From assembly GCA_002785985.1 (NCBI GenBank), contig NHNU01000008.1, forward strand, positions 868,001-932,000: a stretch of 64,000 nt of DNA, read 5' to 3'. Under the pieces are notes generated by a model, which did not search any database, had not been told where the DNA came from, and saw only the letters and a list, made by a program, of their open reading frames with translations. The position numbers and the translations under genes were made by a program. Numbering within the stretch: the stretch's first letter is position 1; every line of letters begins with the position of its first letter. Source of the stretch: Microcyclosporella mali (lineage: Eukaryota > Ascomycota > Dothideomycetes > Mycosphaerellales > Mycosphaerellaceae). This document shows positions 61,901-64,000 of this stretch, piece after piece.

Positions 61901-63014
61901 ACAAACTGGCCCTAAGACTCGCAAGCTTCTAGAGTCTGCACTCGGCAAGGTCCTTTTCATTGACGAAGCCTACCGACTGGCCGGCGGTCACTTTGCACAA
62001 GAAGCCATGGACGAGCTTGTCGACTCAATGACGAAGGACAAGTACTTTCAGAAGCTCATCATCATCCTTGCGGGCTACGATGCCGACATAAATCGTTTGA
62101 TGTCTATCAACCCAGGGTTGACATCGCGATTTCCCGAAACTATGGTCTTTCATCCACTTGGACCTGGTGATTGTCTAAGTCTTCTACAAAGTCTTCTGGG
62201 CAAGAAGAAAGCCCTTGACACGGTGGTTCTTGCAAATCCTTCGCGTGATTTCCGAGCAGCAATACTAGCCAGGTTCTCTATTCTCAGTTCCTTGGACAAC
62301 TTCGGTAGCGCTCGTGATGTCCAGACTTTGGCCAAGACTATCTTCGGCGATATTCTCAAGCACAGTGACATGTCTCTCGCCAACATAGCAGTCACGGAGG
62401 AACACATCTTCAAAGCTATGGATGACATGATTGCTGAGAGAGCAAAGAGAGCCACTGATGCCGTCCAGCCTGGCGTAGCGGATCAGCGTAATCTTGGTCC
62501 TCACCCAGAGCAGTATCTGCCTCCTTCTGCGCCGACAGTGCCAAAATTGGCGACTTCTACGCCGAGGGATGTCACAAAGGATGTCAGCGAGAGGCCGCAG
62601 CACGAATGTGAGGAACAAGAAGAGTCAGCTCCACCTTCCGAAGACGGTGAGGACAGCACTCCCACAGTCATAGCAGGACGGGACGCCGGTGTAAGCGATG
62701 CGGTATGGCATCAACTGCAGCTTGATAAGCAAAAGGAAGAAGAAGAGATGCACGAGCTTCAGCGAATGAAAGAAGAGGAGGCCAGGCTCATGGACAGCGA
62801 GGATGCCAAATTCAGGCAGGAGCTACAGGATCTGATGAAGAAAGTGAAAGAAATTGAAGAGCGAAAGAAGAGGGAAGCAAAGGCGAAAGAGAAATTGATG
62901 AGGATGGGAAGGTGCCCTGTTGGTTATGAGTGGATCAAGCAGAACGGCGGGTACAGATGTGCTGGTGGCAGTCATTGGATTTCAGATGGGCAGGTCGCGG
63001 ATCTATTGTCATAG
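55915..63014 (+). CDS. ZNFX1-like SF1 helicase fused to three CbxX/CfxQ AAA+ domains
   Basis: Six exons, 55915-58831, 58878-59218, 59277-59973, 60024-60339, 60396-60988 and 61036-63014, give 2,280 residues. The SF1/UPF1-like helicase has GPPGTGKS (about 490), VIIVEEAGEILEGH (motif II, about 750), IGDHQQLRPK (about 778), RQHRM (about 825) and, after the first intron, YQGEESDVVIVSLTRSN and NVLLSRARQ (about 1008). EEAG in motif II and GDHQQLRP are typical of ZNFX1-type helicases. A Cys/His stretch, CGHECPRSCH (about 1090-1100), resembles an NFX1-type zinc finger. Three CbxX/CfxQ-like AAA+ domains follow: GNPGTGKT/ALFIDEAY (about 1315/1372), GSPGTGKT/VLVIDEAY (about 1594/1653) and GPPGTGKT/VLFIDEAY (about 1868/1925). 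The last 150 residues are coiled coil, ending with CPVGYEWIKQNGGYRCAGG. ZNFX1 relatives act in RNA surveillance and antiviral or small-RNA pathways. The exact start of exon 3 is uncertain (see finding). Function of the fusion is not established. Confidence 0.85.
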
Positions 63015-63061
63015 GGTATGTATCAAGAATACGCTTACACGATCACACTGTCATGTTGCTC

Positions 63062-64000
63062 TCAGCCCTCCATTTTATCGTCCTCTGCGCTCTGCTGGAG
63101 CGGAATCAGAGTACTCGCTGTCGTCGAAAGACTGCCAGACATCAGCTGATCAAGATGCTCGACCACCACATCCGCACTCCTCTGCTGGCGGAAAAAGAGC
63201 AGGGTCACTGCTCTCCCAAACCAGGCGCAAAGAAACTGTTCGTAGTACAATGGTAGGACTGGCTGTAAACGATCTTGTGGACCAATACCAGCGGTGACTC
63301 GTAGCTTGATCTCAGCGGATTTGATCAACATCTTGACCATCTCGTCCAGTTGTAGCGTGATCGTCTGCTCCTCTGATGCGAGATGCTTAGCGAGGTGAAG
63401 CATCACCACTGTGGTCTCCTCGAAGAATCTAGGCTCCATCTCACTCGGAATGACGCCATCGGGGAGTGTCAGACTCTCGACGGCATTGCAGATTGCCTGG
63501 AGTAGCTCGGAAGTCCTAACGTTGATGGTCGCCTGTAGATCTGTCAGTCCCTCCCTCAAGCTGTCAAACCACGACTCAGTCGCTTGCCACTTCACCCGCT
63601 CCTTTCTCATCTCCAGATACTTTTCGTCATGCTGAGTTGCAGCTCGGTCGCCACAGTGCGGACAACGGACAGCTGTTGAATCTGTCTCAGCGAGGTGTGT
63701 CAGCTCTTGCCATTGCTCAGCCGTCATTCGGACCCAGCAACACGCAACAGCTACATTTTGCTCTTCGTCGTCACTCGCCATGATTCGCGGGAACAGGATT
63801 TCTTGTGCGGAGTCCACGCGACGTTGCCACTTCTCCTGGGAACCATCTTTCACTGGTGCATCCGGCTTCGCATTGATCTTCTTCTCGACAATGAGAAATG
63901 CGAGATCAGTAGATCTGTACTGCAACTCATAGAAAAGTCTGATCCATGGCGTATTGTCCTTCTCGAAGCAGCACAGCATGAGATCTTCCCAGCCCCATTC
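63062..64000 (-). CDS. Unrecognised protein with Cys4-like zinc site, 5' end outside window
   Basis: On the minus strand an open frame runs from the right edge (in-frame EWGWEDL before the first ATG at 63979) to the stop at 63062, giving at least 312 residues. The N-terminal part has IRLFYELQYRSTDLAFLIVE. A short metal-like site RCPHCGDRAATQHDEKY is at about 157-173 of the visible part. The rest is mainly helical (WFDSLREGLTDLQATINVRT; LAKHLASEEQTITLQLDEM; PLYYEQFLCAWFGRAVTLLF). I do not know the family. The stop lies only 47 bases beyond the convergent end of the helicase/AAA+ gene, so their 3' UTRs must overlap. It may have exons beyond 64000; the true start cannot be seen. Confidence 0.6.
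   Translation of the reverse strand, partial: EWGWEDLMLCCFEKDNTPWIRLFYELQYRSTDLAFLIVEKKINAKPDAPVKDGSQEKWQRRVDSAQEILFPRIMASDDEEQNVAVACCWVRMTAEQWQELTHLAETDSTAVRCPHCGDRAATQHDEKYLEMRKERVKWQATESWFDSLREGLTDLQATINVRTSELLQAICNAVESLTLPDGVIPSEMEPRFFEETTVVMLHLAKHLASEEQTITLQLDEMVKMLIKSAEIKLRVTAGIGPQDRLQPVLPLYYEQFLCAWFGRAVTLLFFRQQRSADVVVEHLDQLMSGSLSTTASTLIPLQQSAEDDKMEG

Noticed and set aside
1..64000. tRNA, rRNA, transposon or CRISPR features
   Set aside because: I looked for T-loop-like motifs, terminal repeats and transposase-like peptides and found none convincing; a CRISPR array is not expected in a fungus.

Overview
The window is nuclear DNA of a filamentous ascomycete (Pezizomycotina; Dothideomycetes is my best guess from gene content). 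Genes are compact and on both strands. Most have zero to two introns of about 46-93 nt, with GTRNGT-like donors and CTRAC-like branch sites. Products are eukaryotic and fungal: Mediator, Ski complex, nuclear pore, ergosterol synthesis, HET domain, Zn2Cys6 regulator. I see no tRNA, rRNA, transposon or CRISPR array. Splice models were built by hand from donor, acceptor, branch site and reading phase, with no transcript support.

Layout. 0-8 kb: the 3' end of SKI2, a small spliced GPI-anchored wall protein, a decayed sulfotransferase-like relic, a SnoaL-like protein, MED17 and the splicing factor SLT11/ECM2. 8.8-19.5 kb: a HET-domain protein, ERG6, a divergent pair MZM1/ZUO1 with a 178 bp shared promoter, a universal-stress-domain protein, a peroxisomal enoyl-CoA isomerase and a frameshifted F-box-like gene. 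20.9-35 kb: a PHD-finger protein, a spliced protein with repeated W-x-x-SP motifs, NIC96, two small conserved-looking unknowns, a six-exon Zn2Cys6 transcription factor and a spliced Ser/Pro-rich unknown, with two gene-poor gaps of 1.5-1.8 kb. 36.5-46 kb: the divergent pair MCM10/RNase H2 subunit B with an MCB box between them, a secreted protein, a thiolase and a DUF6590 protein. 46.6-64 kb: a large LRR protein, a coiled-coil protein, an intact F-box-like protein, a family often labelled geranylgeranyl pyrophosphate synthetase without its motifs, a 2,280-residue ZNFX1-like helicase fused to three CbxX/CfxQ AAA+ modules, and a partial gene running off the right edge.

The genes do not form a metabolic cluster. 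Recurring themes are RNA surveillance (SKI2, SLT11, the ZNFX1-like protein), DNA replication and ribonucleotide removal (MCM10, RNase H2B) and fatty-acid oxidation (isomerase and thiolase, 24 kb apart). Accessory or fast-evolving pieces (HET, two F-box-like genes, DUF6590, the sulfotransferase relic) are scattered between housekeeping genes. The most notable locus is the helicase/AAA+ fusion at 55.9-63.0 kb.
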